Assembly (NCBI GenBank): GCA_026713745.1
Contig: JAPONU010000195.1
Span: 1 to 10,758, forward strand
Origin: a bacterium
Lineage (GTDB): Bacteria > Actinomycetota > Acidimicrobiia > Acidimicrobiales > CATQHL01
Length of the DNA: 10,758 bases
Direction: 5' to 3'
The notes under the pieces are model-generated. The model had not been told where the DNA came from. It saw only the letters and a list, made by a program, of their open reading frames with translations, and ran no database searches. Within the stretch, counting starts at the first letter, position 1. Each line of letters begins with the position of its first letter. Position numbers and translations under genes: made by a program. Below are positions 1 to 7,276 of this stretch, in pieces.

Positions 1-181
1 ACGGTACCGGTTCGCCCGATCCGGGCGGGGATTCCGACTCGTCGCGGGTGATGGAGGGCGCCGTCGACGCTGGGCGCGCCGTCGGCCGGCTCGGAGCGAT
101 CGGGCCGCGAAGATCCTGCAAGCGGTTGCCGCCTGCCCGCCCGGCTGGGGCCGGGAGGGCGTCGCTACCTAGGCTGGCGGG
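1..181. other. Left-edge sequence with no supported gene
   Basis: Very GC-rich sequence upstream of dtd. Two plus-strand frames are open over most of it: one runs from base 2 to a TAG at 170-172, the other passes into dtd in another frame. Neither gives a recognisable protein, and open frames are expected at this GC content. It may hold the tail of an upstream gene cut by the window edge. A TAGGCT hexamer lies at 170-175, six bases before the dtd GTG, which would suit a leaderless transcript. Confidence 0.4.
170..175 (+). promoter_or_regulatory. Possible -10 element for leaderless dtd
   Basis: TAGGCT fits the TANNNT pattern of actinobacterial -10 boxes and ends six bases before the dtd GTG. 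No good Shine-Dalgarno sequence lies in between. That arrangement is typical of leaderless genes in this phylum. No convincing -35 box is visible, so the call rests on spacing alone. Confidence 0.3.
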
Positions 182-619
182 GTGCGAGCGCTGGTGCAGC
201 GGGCCTCCCAGGCCCGGGTGCGGGTAGGCGGCCAAGTCGTGGGCGAGATCGGCGCGGGACTGTGCTGCCTGGTGGGGGTGACCCACACCGACGATCGCGA
301 GACGGCGCTCAAGCTGGCCGCCAAGCTATGGCACCTGCGCATCTTCGCCGACGAGAACGGCCACATGAACCGGTCAGTGGCCGACGTTGGCGGCGAGATC
401 CTGGTGGTCAGCCAGTTCACCCTCTACGGCGACACACGCAAGGGCCGCCGCCCGTCGTTCGTCGCCGCGGCGCCTCCCGACGAGGCGGCCCGGCTGATCG
501 ACGAACTCGTCGCCGAGTTGCGGCGCCTGGGCGCCACCGTGGCGACCGGCTCCTTCGGCGCCGAGATGGCGGTGGAACTCACCAACGACGGCCCCGTCAC
601 CCTCATGATCGAGGTCTGA
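182..619 (+). CDS. dtd: D-aminoacyl-tRNA deacylase (Dtd)
   Basis: Cytosolic proofreading enzyme that hydrolyses the ester bond of D-amino acids mischarged onto tRNA (classically D-Tyr-tRNA) and also removes glycine from tRNA-Ala. The 145-aa length is normal for the family. The protein opens with the family pattern M-R-A-L-V-Q-R-A. It carries the SQFTLYGDTRKGRRPSF signature at about residues 79-95 and the NDGPVTLMIE signature near the C terminus (about 134-143); its Gly-Pro pair forms the chiral-rejection site across the dimer. The GTG start is chosen because the family N terminus begins exactly there. There is no clear ribosome binding site. The gene stands alone, upstream of a tRNA-Ser-like sequence, and belongs to the GC-richest part of the window. 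It is a housekeeping gene and probably marks the resident chromosome flanking the defence genes. Confidence 0.96.
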   Translation: MRALVQRASQARVRVGGQVVGEIGAGLCCLVGVTHTDDRETALKLAAKLWHLRIFADENGHMNRSVADVGGEILVVSQFTLYGDTRKGRRPSFVAAAPPDEAARLIDELVAELRRLGATVATGSFGAEMAVELTNDGPVTLMIEV

Positions 620-671
620 CCGGAATACCCGCAGGGGTTCTTCGCCGCCCGGCGCTGCCGGCTCGTGCGGC

Positions 672-757
672 GGAGGGTTGCCGGAGCGGACCAACGGGGC
701 GGCCCGAGAGCCGTCGTGGCCACGGGGTCACCGCCGGTTCGAATCCCACACCCTCCG
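672..757 (+). tRNA. tRNA-Ser-like gene (CGA), probably degenerate
   Basis: The sequence folds as a class II (long variable arm) tRNA of the serine type. The acceptor stem GGAGGGT (672-678) pairs perfectly over 7 bp with 750-756, followed by discriminator G757. The D stem CCG/CGG (681-683/695-697) is intact. The anticodon stem is GCGGC/GCCGT (699-703/710-714). The variable-arm stem is GTGG/TCAC (716-719/728-731). The T loop is the canonical TTCGAAT (738-744). Two defects argue against function. The anticodon loop CCGAGA has six bases instead of seven, apparently lacking the invariant U33 before the CGA anticodon. The T stem GCCGG/CCCAC keeps only three of five pairs. No CCA is encoded, which is common in actinobacteria. 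It could be a decayed duplicate left by integration at a tRNA gene, or an unusual functional tRNA. Its 3' end nearly touches the convergent vapC stop codon. Confidence 0.6.
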
Positions 758-758
758 C

Positions 759-1169
759 TCACGGGACGATCGTGAAGGTGCCTCCGTCCAGCGGGCGCAT
801 GACGCCGAAGTGCCTCCGATCCAGCGTCAGGACGGTGCGAGTCCGGTAGCGCTGCGCGAGCACTGCGATGGAGGCGTCGGCAAGACCGACGCCAAGGTCC
901 CGATAGCGCTCCACCACCCGTCGCGCCTCCACAACGTCGGGCGCGTCCATCCTCGCCAGTTCGTAGGCGCCACCCGATAGTTCGGCCAGCACGGCCAACT
1001 CGGCGTCGGTACCCTTGCGGGTGGCGACCAGGTAGTCCACCTCGGCCAGGACGTAGGGGGAGACCACCATCACCGGATCGTGGGTGCCTATCCACGCCGT
1101 CACCGCCTCGTGCTGTGATCCGGACTTGCTGAAGAAGGCGATCAGGCCGCTGGTGTCGGCGATGATCAT
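759..1169 (-). CDS. vapC: VapC-type PIN-domain toxin ribonuclease
   Basis: Toxin half of a type II toxin-antitoxin pair. PIN-domain VapC proteins are Mg-dependent endoribonucleases, and many cut specific tRNAs or rRNA to stop translation. The 136-aa protein is a complete single PIN domain. It begins MIIADTSGLIAFF with D5, has E43 in SPYVLAEVDYL, D98 in GVGLADAS and D117 in LTLDRRHF; these are the four acidic metal ligands of the fold, so the enzyme looks active. It ends in the usual family tail PLDGGTFTIVP. The ATG overlaps the antitoxin stop by four bases (ATGA), so the two are translationally coupled, antitoxin first. The stop codon lies two bases beyond the end of the convergent tRNA-Ser-like gene. 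The RNA target cannot be predicted from the sequence. Confidence 0.93.
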   Translation of the reverse strand: MIIADTSGLIAFFSKSGSQHEAVTAWIGTHDPVMVVSPYVLAEVDYLVATRKGTDAELAVLAELSGGAYELARMDAPDVVEARRVVERYRDLGVGLADASIAVLAQRYRTRTVLTLDRRHFGVMRPLDGGTFTIVP

Positions 1170-1360
1170 CGCTCGCCGAAACCGTCCATGTAGTCGTCCA
1201 CTCGCTCGGCCCAGGCGCTGTCACCGGGGATGATCCCGGCGCGGGGCTTGGGACGCGAGATCGCGTCCTGTATGGCCTGGCGGATCACCTCCGCCTCGGA
1301 GCACGAACGCTGCCGCGCCATCCGCTCCACGCCCTGCTTCAGAGCCTCCGGCAGGTACAC
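1166..1360 (-). CDS. vapB: VapB-type ribbon-helix-helix antitoxin (start uncertain)
   Basis: Partner antitoxin of the PIN toxin; it should neutralise the toxin and repress its own promoter as a dimer. The N-terminal part reads KTTVYLPEALKQGVERMARQ, then SEAEVIRQAIQDAI, the beta strand and two helices of an RHH/CopG DNA-binding domain. The acidic tail PGDSAWAERVDDYMDGFGER is a typical toxin-wrapping segment. The start is a problem. The family would begin M-N-K-T-T-V-Y-L, but the codon at that place (1375-1373 on the minus strand) is ATA, and no in-frame ATG, GTG or TTG lies close upstream. The nearest usable codon is the GTG at 1360-1358, taken here (64 aa), which would cut into the DNA-binding beta strand. 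Either initiation is non-canonical, the ATG has mutated, or there is a sequence error. It overlaps vapC by ATGA. Confidence 0.8.
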   Translation of the reverse strand: MYLPEALKQGVERMARQRSCSEAEVIRQAIQDAISRPKPRAGIIPGDSAWAERVDDYMDGFGER

Positions 1361-1374
1361 CGTCGTCTTGTTTA

Positions 1375-1388
1375 TACCATATATGGTA
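1375..1388. promoter_or_regulatory. 14-bp palindrome, likely VapB operator
   Basis: TACCATATATGGTA is a perfect inverted repeat and a strikingly AT-rich island in GC-rich sequence. It sits at the 5' end of the antitoxin gene, where RHH antitoxins bind palindromic operators over their own promoter. TATAAA on the minus strand (1376-1371) could serve as a -10 box for a transcript starting only a few bases before the GTG at 1360. Binding there would block transcription. The operator role is inferred from position and symmetry. Confidence 0.55.
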
Positions 1389-1390
1389 CC

Positions 1391-1597
1391 ACCGCCGGCT
1401 ATATCCCGAGCGCTGCAGCGCGCGCGGGCGCTCCTCTCGGGTTTCGGTACATGGCCGTGCGGGTCGGGTGGCGTGTGAGGACGAGATTGTCGCTGGTCAG
1501 GACGGTCGAAGTGTCCCGTCGAGTGGCTGCTGCGCAGGCCTTGTCGCACCCCCCTCCTACAGTGTTGATGCAACGATGGTCGGCGAAACCAGACAAC
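1391..1597. other. Divergent intergenic region, vapBC to cas operon
   Basis: About 200 bases between the antitoxin operator and csb1. It should hold the promoter of the interference operon. A TACAGT hexamer (1558-1563) fits an actinobacterial -10 box about 45 bases before the csb1 ATG. TTGTCG at 1541-1546 resembles a -35 box but is only 11 bases from it, too close to form a standard pair. A small GTTG/CAAC inverted repeat lies at 1564-1574. The csb1 frame stays open back to 1468, but that segment has no family similarity I recognise and no ribosome binding site. No CRISPR repeat or RNA gene is visible. Confidence 0.4.
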
Positions 1598-1603
1598 AGG
1601 GAG
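1598..1603 (+). promoter_or_regulatory. Ribosome binding site of csb1
   Basis: AGGGAG ends five bases before the ATG at 1609. It selects this start over the in-frame ATG codons further upstream at 1468 and 1576, which lack a comparable site. Confidence 0.6.
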
Positions 1604-1608
1604 AAGCC

Positions 1609-2856
1609 ATGCCCAATCTCACATTCGAACAACTCCGGGACGCAGCTGTGGGAGGTGCGGTCGCGCTGCGGTCGGTGACACGCCTGCAACCTGCCGGTGG
1701 ACCGGGCGACAAGGTGTTCCCCCCGTCCTACGCCGTAGACGGCCGTGCTGAGCACAAGTACGTAGTCGAGGAACGGCAGCTGGACGACCGAGTCGTTACC
1801 ACGGTGCTGCTTGACTCGGTGGCGTCGCAGGCGAACCGGGCCGAACTGGCATTGCTCGACGGATGGGAATCGGGGGAACTGGGCTTTCCCGTGCCTTACG
1901 TCGACTTCAGCGTCGCTGAGGACGTAGCGGATGTCGGCCGGCTGACCGCCTTGGAAGCTCCTCACCGCTTCGCCGATGCAATCTTCAGGGACTCGCTACT
2001 GGGGGGCACGCTGTTCCGCCTGTCCGACCTCGGGCGTGCCATCACCGACGCCAGCCCTCGCGATGCCAAGGCACTGTTCCGCTACTGTCCCTCGGCTCTC
2101 CTGTTCGGCATGTGGGACTCCACCGGGCCGAAGGGTGGGCTGGGTTCGAAGTTCCAGCGGGCATTCGTGTCCGAGATCGTCGGGCACGATGCGCAGATCG
2201 GCAAGAAGGTCGGGAGCAGAATCGATCCACTGCAGATCGAGCGGCTCGAGGAGGTAGACCGGGCGTTCAACCACGCGGACGCTGATCAGGTGTGGACGTT
2301 CGATCGAGACGAGGCCGCGATGGACTCGAAGGGGAAGCCCGAGTTGGCGTCTCGTGGCGGCGAAGCCGGTACGCCGGGCCTTCCCTCGAAGATCAACCAC
2401 GGGAATGTCGCTCCTTCCATCGATGCCCGGGCGGGTGGTGTGACCATCTCGGCAGCGGTGCAGACGACGGTGATCTCACTGGCGGCTCTCCGGCGACTGC
2501 GTTTCGCTGAGCGCAGCCGTGAGGCGCAGGACGCGGCGCGTACAGCCATCGCAGCACTGGGCGTGGCGGCGATGGTCTTCCAACACGAGATGGACCACGA
2601 TCTGCGGTCCCGTTGCCTGCTGGTTCCCGAGCACTCGCCGCGGATCGAGTTGGTGGGTCGGGACGGCTCGGCGCCCGAAGTCGTCGACGTCGATCGGAGC
2701 ACGGCAGGGTCGATTCTCCGTACGGCCGCGGAACGAGCCGCGAGCTTGGGCCTCGGCTGGGAGACCGAAGACATCCGCCTCGAACCGGCCCCGAAGTTGG
2801 TCGAGTTGATCCGCAGGAGCCGCAAGGTGAGCCACGCCGAGCAGCCTGGGGCGTGA
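1609..2856 (+). CDS. csb1: Type I-G Cas7 backbone protein Csb1
   Basis: Csb1 (GSU0053 family) is the Cas7-group subunit that should polymerise along the crRNA to form the filament of the type I-G surveillance complex. The 415-aa product has the family features in order: a VTRLQPAGG stretch near residues 23-31, KVFPPSYAVDG (35-45), the hallmark LDSVASQANRAE (68-79), HRFADAIFRDS (119-129), FGMWDSTGPKGGLGSKFQRA (166-185), and KINHGNVAPS (261-270). These mark an RRM-fold RNA-binding protein. The start is set by the AGGGAG site and by family similarity beginning at MPNLTFEQLRDAAVGGAVAL. It is the first gene of the operon; csb2 starts three bases after its stop, without a good ribosome binding site, so the two are probably translationally coupled. 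It is expected in excess of the other subunits. No truncation is seen. Confidence 0.95.
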   Translation: MPNLTFEQLRDAAVGGAVALRSVTRLQPAGGPGDKVFPPSYAVDGRAEHKYVVEERQLDDRVVTTVLLDSVASQANRAELALLDGWESGELGFPVPYVDFSVAEDVADVGRLTALEAPHRFADAIFRDSLLGGTLFRLSDLGRAITDASPRDAKALFRYCPSALLFGMWDSTGPKGGLGSKFQRAFVSEIVGHDAQIGKKVGSRIDPLQIERLEEVDRAFNHADADQVWTFDRDEAAMDSKGKPELASRGGEAGTPGLPSKINHGNVAPSIDARAGGVTISAAVQTTVISLAALRRLRFAERSREAQDAARTAIAALGVAAMVFQHEMDHDLRSRCLLVPEHSPRIELVGRDGSAPEVVDVDRSTAGSILRTAAERAASLGLGWETEDIRLEPAPKLVELIRRSRKVSHAEQPGA

Positions 2857-2859
2857 GCG

Positions 2860-4506
2860 ATGATTGCCGTCGAGGTCAACTTCCTGACCCATCGGTACGT
2901 GGCGACCGCACACCACGACCGACGCCGACACGAGTGGCCACCCGATCCGGCACGGGTCTTCTCGGCGCTCGTCGCCACGTGGGCGGATGCGGACGACCCA
3001 GATCCGAGCGAGCGAGCAGCGCTCGAATGGCTGGAGGCCCAACCACCGCCTGCGGTCGTCGCTTCCAGCGCTGTGAGTCGCAAGGTCGTGAGCTACTTCG
3101 TGCCGGTCAACGACGCCGCGGTCATCTCCCCGTCCTCCTACCGCAAGCGTGCTGAGAGAATCGAGGAATTCAGCGACGCACTGACCGACGCTCTGTCCAA
3201 GTCCGAGGGTGAGGTCACCCGGACGGTCCAAGGAATCAAGACCAAGATTCGCCGCCAGCGGGATGTCTCTACGTTGGTGGCGGGTGCTGGCAGCACGAAT
3301 GTGAAGTCCGCTCTCCAGTTGCTGCCGGACGGGCGCGGAAAGCAGGAGCGCTGGTTCCCGTCGGTGACCCCTGTCGAACCTCGCACTGTGTACATCTGGG
3401 CAACCGATCCTGTTCCGTCCATCGCGTCGGCACTTGACCGCTTGCTGAGTCGCGTGACGCGGTTGGGACACTCCTCGTCGCTTGTGTCGTGCCGGCTGAC
3501 GGAGGATCCCCCGGCGCCTACGTACGTCCCGGGCGACGGGCTGAAGGTCATGCGCTCGGTGCGACGAGGCCAGCTGGTTGCCCTCGAGCGTGCCCACGAG
3601 CAGCACAAGGCCGTCAAACCCAGAGCGCTGCCCTTCGCTCCGGTTCGCTATCGAGCCGTCTCCGCCATGACGGACGGCGTTCAGTGTCTCCGTGCCGATA
3701 CCGCCGGCGACTGGCTGGTCTTCGAATTCCGGCCCGGCTCTCGGAGTCTCCCGGAGACGAGGGCGGTGGAGATCGCGACGACCCTTCGCAAGGCGATCTT
3801 CCGCTACGCAGCCGATCCGTTGCCGGAGGGATTGAGCGGACACCAACCCGGCGGCGTGCCGTCGACCAGAGCGCATGTGGGCTTCCTCGCTCTGCCGTGG
3901 GTGGGTCACACCCATGCCGACGGACGTCTGATGGGAGTGGCAATCGGTGTACCGGACGGTTTGAGCGACGGGTCGAAGCGAGCGCTCCTGCGAGCGGTCG
4001 GCACGTGGGAGCGAGAGGCCTCCCCGTTGTGCCTCATGCTTGGACGCCAAGGGGTGCTTGAGATGGAACGCCCGATCGATTCCAGCGCCCTTGTCACGTT
4101 GCGACCGCAACCCTGGCGTCGCCCTTCCCGACGCTGGGTCTCGGTCATACCGGTCGCGTTACCCACCCATCCCGGCCGGCTGACCGGCGGTACGGCGTCG
4201 GCCCGCGGGGCAGCTTGGCGCCGCGCGGAACAGGCTGTTGCGGATTCTTGCCGCCACGTCGGGCTTCCGGAGCCGGCCGGCGTCGTGGTCTCGCTCGATC
4301 CGTTTGTGGCCGGCGCGCTGCCGGCATTCATGTTCCCGGCGTTCCACCAGCGTGGTCCCAATGGTGAGCCGGTCGCTCGACGGCTCGTACACGCCTCGGT
4401 CACGTTCGACCGGCCGCTGGAAGGTCCGTTGGCGCTCGGCGCCGGTCGGTACATCGGTCTCGGGCTCATGCAACCCTCACACGTCGAGGACGGTCGCGAT
4501 GAGTGA
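2860..4506 (+). CDS. csb2: Type I-G Csb2, Cas5-Cas6 fusion
   Basis: Csb2 (GSU0054 family) joins a Cas5-like N-terminal part, which caps the crRNA 5' handle, to a Cas6-like C-terminal part that cleaves pre-crRNA within the repeat. The 548-aa product starts MIAVEVNFLTHRYVATAHHD and has the diagnostic HEWPPDPARVFSALVATW at residues 24-41. The C-terminal half has THADGRLMGVAIG (351-363), next to histidines H339, H350 and H352, and a glycine-rich GAGRYIGLGLM segment at 527-537, which resembles the RNA-binding loop of Cas6 proteins. The catalytic histidine of the Cas6 part cannot be fixed without alignment. The gene follows csb1 by three bases and overlaps the start of cas3 by eight, indicating co-translation. 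Its length suits an unsplit fusion. Confidence 0.94.
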   Translation: MIAVEVNFLTHRYVATAHHDRRRHEWPPDPARVFSALVATWADADDPDPSERAALEWLEAQPPPAVVASSAVSRKVVSYFVPVNDAAVISPSSYRKRAERIEEFSDALTDALSKSEGEVTRTVQGIKTKIRRQRDVSTLVAGAGSTNVKSALQLLPDGRGKQERWFPSVTPVEPRTVYIWATDPVPSIASALDRLLSRVTRLGHSSSLVSCRLTEDPPAPTYVPGDGLKVMRSVRRGQLVALERAHEQHKAVKPRALPFAPVRYRAVSAMTDGVQCLRADTAGDWLVFEFRPGSRSLPETRAVEIATTLRKAIFRYAADPLPEGLSGHQPGGVPSTRAHVGFLALPWVGHTHADGRLMGVAIGVPDGLSDGSKRALLRAVGTWEREASPLCLMLGRQGVLEMERPIDSSALVTLRPQPWRRPSRRWVSVIPVALPTHPGRLTGGTASARGAAWRRAEQAVADSCRHVGLPEPAGVVVSLDPFVAGALPAFMFPAFHQRGPNGEPVARRLVHASVTFDRPLEGPLALGAGRYIGLGLMQPSHVEDGRDE

Positions 4507-7276
4507 GTTCGACTTCTCCACTGTCTTCCGGGACGTCCACGGCGTCGAGCCGTTCCCCTGGCAGGTCCGACTTACCCACCAGGTGATCGAGAACGGGTCA
4601 TGGCCGGAGGTAATCGATCTGCCAACAGGCGTCGGCAAGACCGCCGCTCTCGATACTGCCGTGTTCTCACTCGCGGTTGAGCCGCAGCGGTTCCCCCGGC
4701 GCGTCGTGTTCGTCGTGGACCGCCGCATCATCGTGGATCAGACATACGAACGCGCCGAAACCATCCAGGCAGCACTTGCCGGAGCGAGGACGCCGGCCTT
4801 GCGGTGGATGAAGGATCGGCTCGCCGCGGTCGGTGGCGCCGTTGACGGCGCGGGCGATGGACTCCTCGGGGTGGCGTGCCTGCGCGGTGGCATCCCCATC
4901 GACGGCGAGTGGGCACGGCGCCCGGATCTCCCGTGGGTGGTGGTCTCGACGGTCGATCAGTATGGATCGCGTCTGCTGTTCCGTGGATACGGAGTCAGTG
5001 CGGGCATGAGACCGATCCACGCGGGCCTTGCCGGTAACGATTGTCTGGTGATCCTCGACGAGGTGCACCTCAGCCGCCCCTTTGCCGACACGGTTTCCGC
5101 AGTCAACCAGCGCGCACGTGCGTCGTCGTTGCCGCATCGCTTCCAAGTCGTGGAGATGTCAGCCACGCCCACCGCCTCGAAGGCAACCCGGTTCAACCTC
5201 ATCGAGGCCGATCTTGCAGCCTCGGAGATCCTTAGGCAACGCGTCGAGGCGTCAAAGAGCGCCGTGCTGTTGCAGGTGGGCGGAGTCCGCCAGCCCGCGG
5301 AGGAGGCACTTCCTTCCGCCGTCACCAAACTTGCCAAGAAGGAGATCCCCTCGCAGGCAAGCAGTGTCGGCATCATTGTGAACCGGGTTCGCAGCGCCCG
5401 CGAGGTTCACCGCGCCGTGCGCGAGGCCGGCTACGACTCGCGGCTGATCACCGGACGGATGCGGCCCCTCGATCGCGCCGAGGTCATTGCCGGCATCAGT
5501 CGGCTTGTCGATCCTGATTCCCGTGACCCGTCGGATCACCCCACGTTCGTCGTTGCCACCCAGGCCATCGAGGTTGGCGCCGACTTCAGCTTCGATGCGC
5601 TCATCACCGAGTGCGCGCCGATCGACAGCCTTAGGCAGCGTTTCGGCCGCCTCGACCGGCGAGGTACATGTGAAGAGCGGACCGGTTCTCGCGCGCAGGC
5701 GTGGATCCTCGGTGTTCGCTCGACCCTTGGGCCGAAGCACGACGATCCGGTGTACGGGAAGTCGGTCCGTGCGACCTGGGAGGAACTCGAGAGACGTGTT
5801 GGCTACCGCTCATCGTTGGACGTCGGCCCCCGATCTGCAGATCTCGGCGACTTCCCCGACGAAGCGTCCGCGTGCCCAGAGCGGGCTCCTCTGCTCCTGG
5901 ACACACACATCGAGGCTTGGGCGCAGACCAACCCGGAGCCGATCGTCCAGCCCGACGTTGCGCCCTTCCTTCATGGGCTCGGTGTTCCCGACAGCGCTGA
6001 TGTGTCGGTCGCGTGGCGCTGGGATCGTTCGCCGGAGGTGCTGCGACTCGTTCCGCCCCGGCCGGCGGAATTCCTTCAGGTGCCGGTCGGGGCCGTCAAG
6101 GCATGGCTGGCGCGGCATCCGAAAGAGGTTCCCGTCGCCGACGTCGGCGCCCCCGAAGACTTCGAGGACGACGGACCTGTCGTCACGCAAGCAGACGGCT
6201 GGGTGCGGTGGGGAGGGTTCGAGACCGGTCCGGAATCCATCTCTTTGAGCGAGATCCGGCCTGGCGACGTGCTCGTCGTGGATCCGGCCCGGGGCGGATT
6301 GAGCGGTCTCAACTGGGATCCTGGCGACGTTGACGAGGTTGCCGACCTTGGAGACGCTGCCCAGGTCGAGTACGGGAAGAGGGCGACGCTACGCCTCGAT
6401 CCCCGGCTGCTGGATGACGCCCCAACTCCTGACAGCGAGGTTGAGATCGACGTTCCGCGGGATCGGATCAGTGCATGGATCGAGGAGCGACTAGATCGGG
6501 AAGCCGACATCCCGGGTTGGCAGGTCCGCGTGCTCCGGAGGCTGAGTTCCGGTTTCCGGACGCACCTTGTCGGCGCCAACGGCGGCGGAGACAGCTACCT
6601 GGTTCTCGTCGAGTCCGGTGGGCGGCCCGCCATCGACGCGGCCACCCTCGACGGTTCCGACGAGTCGGTCTCCGATACCGGTACCGGCACAACGCTCCGC
6701 GACCACATGGACGGTCTCGGCGAGATGGCTGCCTCCTTTGCCGAGGCGCTGGGCCTTGCACGGGACCTCTGCGACGACCTACGACTCGCCGGGCGACTCC
6801 ACGATCTCGGCAAGGTGGACCGACGGTTTCAGTTGCAACTCGTCGGCGGCGATCCGGTCCGTGAGGCAATGCTCGACGAGCCGCTCGCCAAGTCCCTGCC
6901 GGATACTCCGCGGGTGTGGCGTTACCCCAAGGGCATGCGCCACGAGATGGCGAGTGTCGCTCTCGTGCAATCGAATCCAGGGATTCTTGAGGAGGCGCAC
7001 GATCCGGACCTGGTCCTGCACCTGATCGCCACCCATCACGGTTGGGCGCGACCGCTTCCGCCGATCATCCCCGACGACGACCCGCAGGAGTTGTGGTTCA
7101 CCCATGACGGTCACCGAATGCGGGCCTCTTCCGATCTTGCGGAGACGCCACTGGCGCTCGAGGCGGCGGATCGCTTCTGGCGCCTCTCCGATCGCTACGG
7201 GTCTCACGGCTTGGCCTGGCTCGAGGCGACCTTCCGGCTCGCCGATCATCGACAGAGCGAGCGGGAGGCGGGATGA
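4499..7276 (+). CDS. cas3: Type I-G Cas3 helicase-nuclease (helicase-HD order)
   Basis: Effector nuclease-helicase recruited by the crRNA-bound complex to unwind and degrade target DNA. The 925-aa protein has an N-terminal superfamily 2 helicase: Walker A LPTGVGKT (41-48), DEVH box (187-190), motif III SATP (221-224), TQAIEVGADF (354-363) and motif VI QRFGRLDRRG (380-389). A long segment (about 400-730), acidic in places, follows without a motif I recognise. The C-terminal HD nuclease has H736, H768-D769 (RLHDLGK), H815 (RHEMAS), H846-H847 (ATHHGW) and D916 (RLADHRQS), a complete metal-ligand set by inspection. HD after the helicase is the order known in I-G and opposite to most type I Cas3 proteins. 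The ATG at 4499 overlaps the csb2 stop by eight bases. The frame is open further upstream to 4238 inside csb2, but similarity begins at MSEFDFSTVF, so the short form is chosen. Confidence 0.96.
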   Translation: MSEFDFSTVFRDVHGVEPFPWQVRLTHQVIENGSWPEVIDLPTGVGKTAALDTAVFSLAVEPQRFPRRVVFVVDRRIIVDQTYERAETIQAALAGARTPALRWMKDRLAAVGGAVDGAGDGLLGVACLRGGIPIDGEWARRPDLPWVVVSTVDQYGSRLLFRGYGVSAGMRPIHAGLAGNDCLVILDEVHLSRPFADTVSAVNQRARASSLPHRFQVVEMSATPTASKATRFNLIEADLAASEILRQRVEASKSAVLLQVGGVRQPAEEALPSAVTKLAKKEIPSQASSVGIIVNRVRSAREVHRAVREAGYDSRLITGRMRPLDRAEVIAGISRLVDPDSRDPSDHPTFVVATQAIEVGADFSFDALITECAPIDSLRQRFGRLDRRGTCEERTGSRAQAWILGVRSTLGPKHDDPVYGKSVRATWEELERRVGYRSSLDVGPRSADLGDFPDEASACPERAPLLLDTHIEAWAQTNPEPIVQPDVAPFLHGLGVPDSADVSVAWRWDRSPEVLRLVPPRPAEFLQVPVGAVKAWLARHPKEVPVADVGAPEDFEDDGPVVTQADGWVRWGGFETGPESISLSEIRPGDVLVVDPARGGLSGLNWDPGDVDEVADLGDAAQVEYGKRATLRLDPRLLDDAPTPDSEVEIDVPRDRISAWIEERLDREADIPGWQVRVLRRLSSGFRTHLVGANGGGDSYLVLVESGGRPAIDAATLDGSDESVSDTGTGTTLRDHMDGLGEMAASFAEALGLARDLCDDLRLAGRLHDLGKVDRRFQLQLVGGDPVREAMLDEPLAKSLPDTPRVWRYPKGMRHEMASVALVQSNPGILEEAHDPDLVLHLIATHHGWARPLPPIIPDDDPQELWFTHDGHRMRASSDLAETPLALEAADRFWRLSDRYGSHGLAWLEATFRLADHRQSEREAG
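7263..7268 (+). promoter_or_regulatory. Ribosome binding site of the cas8-like gene
   Basis: GGGAGG lies inside the end of cas3, four bases from the ATG at 7273 and seven from the adjacent in-frame ATG at 7276. The second spacing is better, so translation may begin at 7276, where TGATG couples the cas3 stop to the new start. Confidence 0.55.

Noticed and set aside
2..172. Open plus-strand frame at the left edge as the end of a real gene
   Set aside because: Two frames are open and neither has a recognisable protein pattern; the GC content alone explains it.
262..849. 195-codon plus-strand frame over dtd and the tRNA-like gene
   Set aside because: It is a shifted frame of dtd with an Arg-rich composition and crosses the tRNA-like sequence and the vapC end.
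1376..1573. Long N-terminal extension of the antitoxin back to an ATG at 1573
   Set aside because: The extra residues are low-complexity, rich in Arg, Pro and His, and would run through the operator palindrome; antitoxins of this type are about 65-85 aa.
1468..1608. 47-codon upstream extension of csb1
   Set aside because: There is no family similarity or ribosome binding site; the AGGGAG before 1609 supports the shorter protein, and the promoter should lie in this stretch.
2476..4110. 544-codon minus-strand open frame across the csb1-csb2 junction
   Set aside because: It is antisense to two well-supported cas genes, has an arginine-rich composition typical of GC-rich shadow frames, and shows no recognisable motif.
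4238..4498. 87-codon upstream extension of the cas3 frame
   Set aside because: It lies inside csb2, encodes an Arg/Ser-rich shadow sequence, and Cas3 similarity begins at the ATG at 4499.
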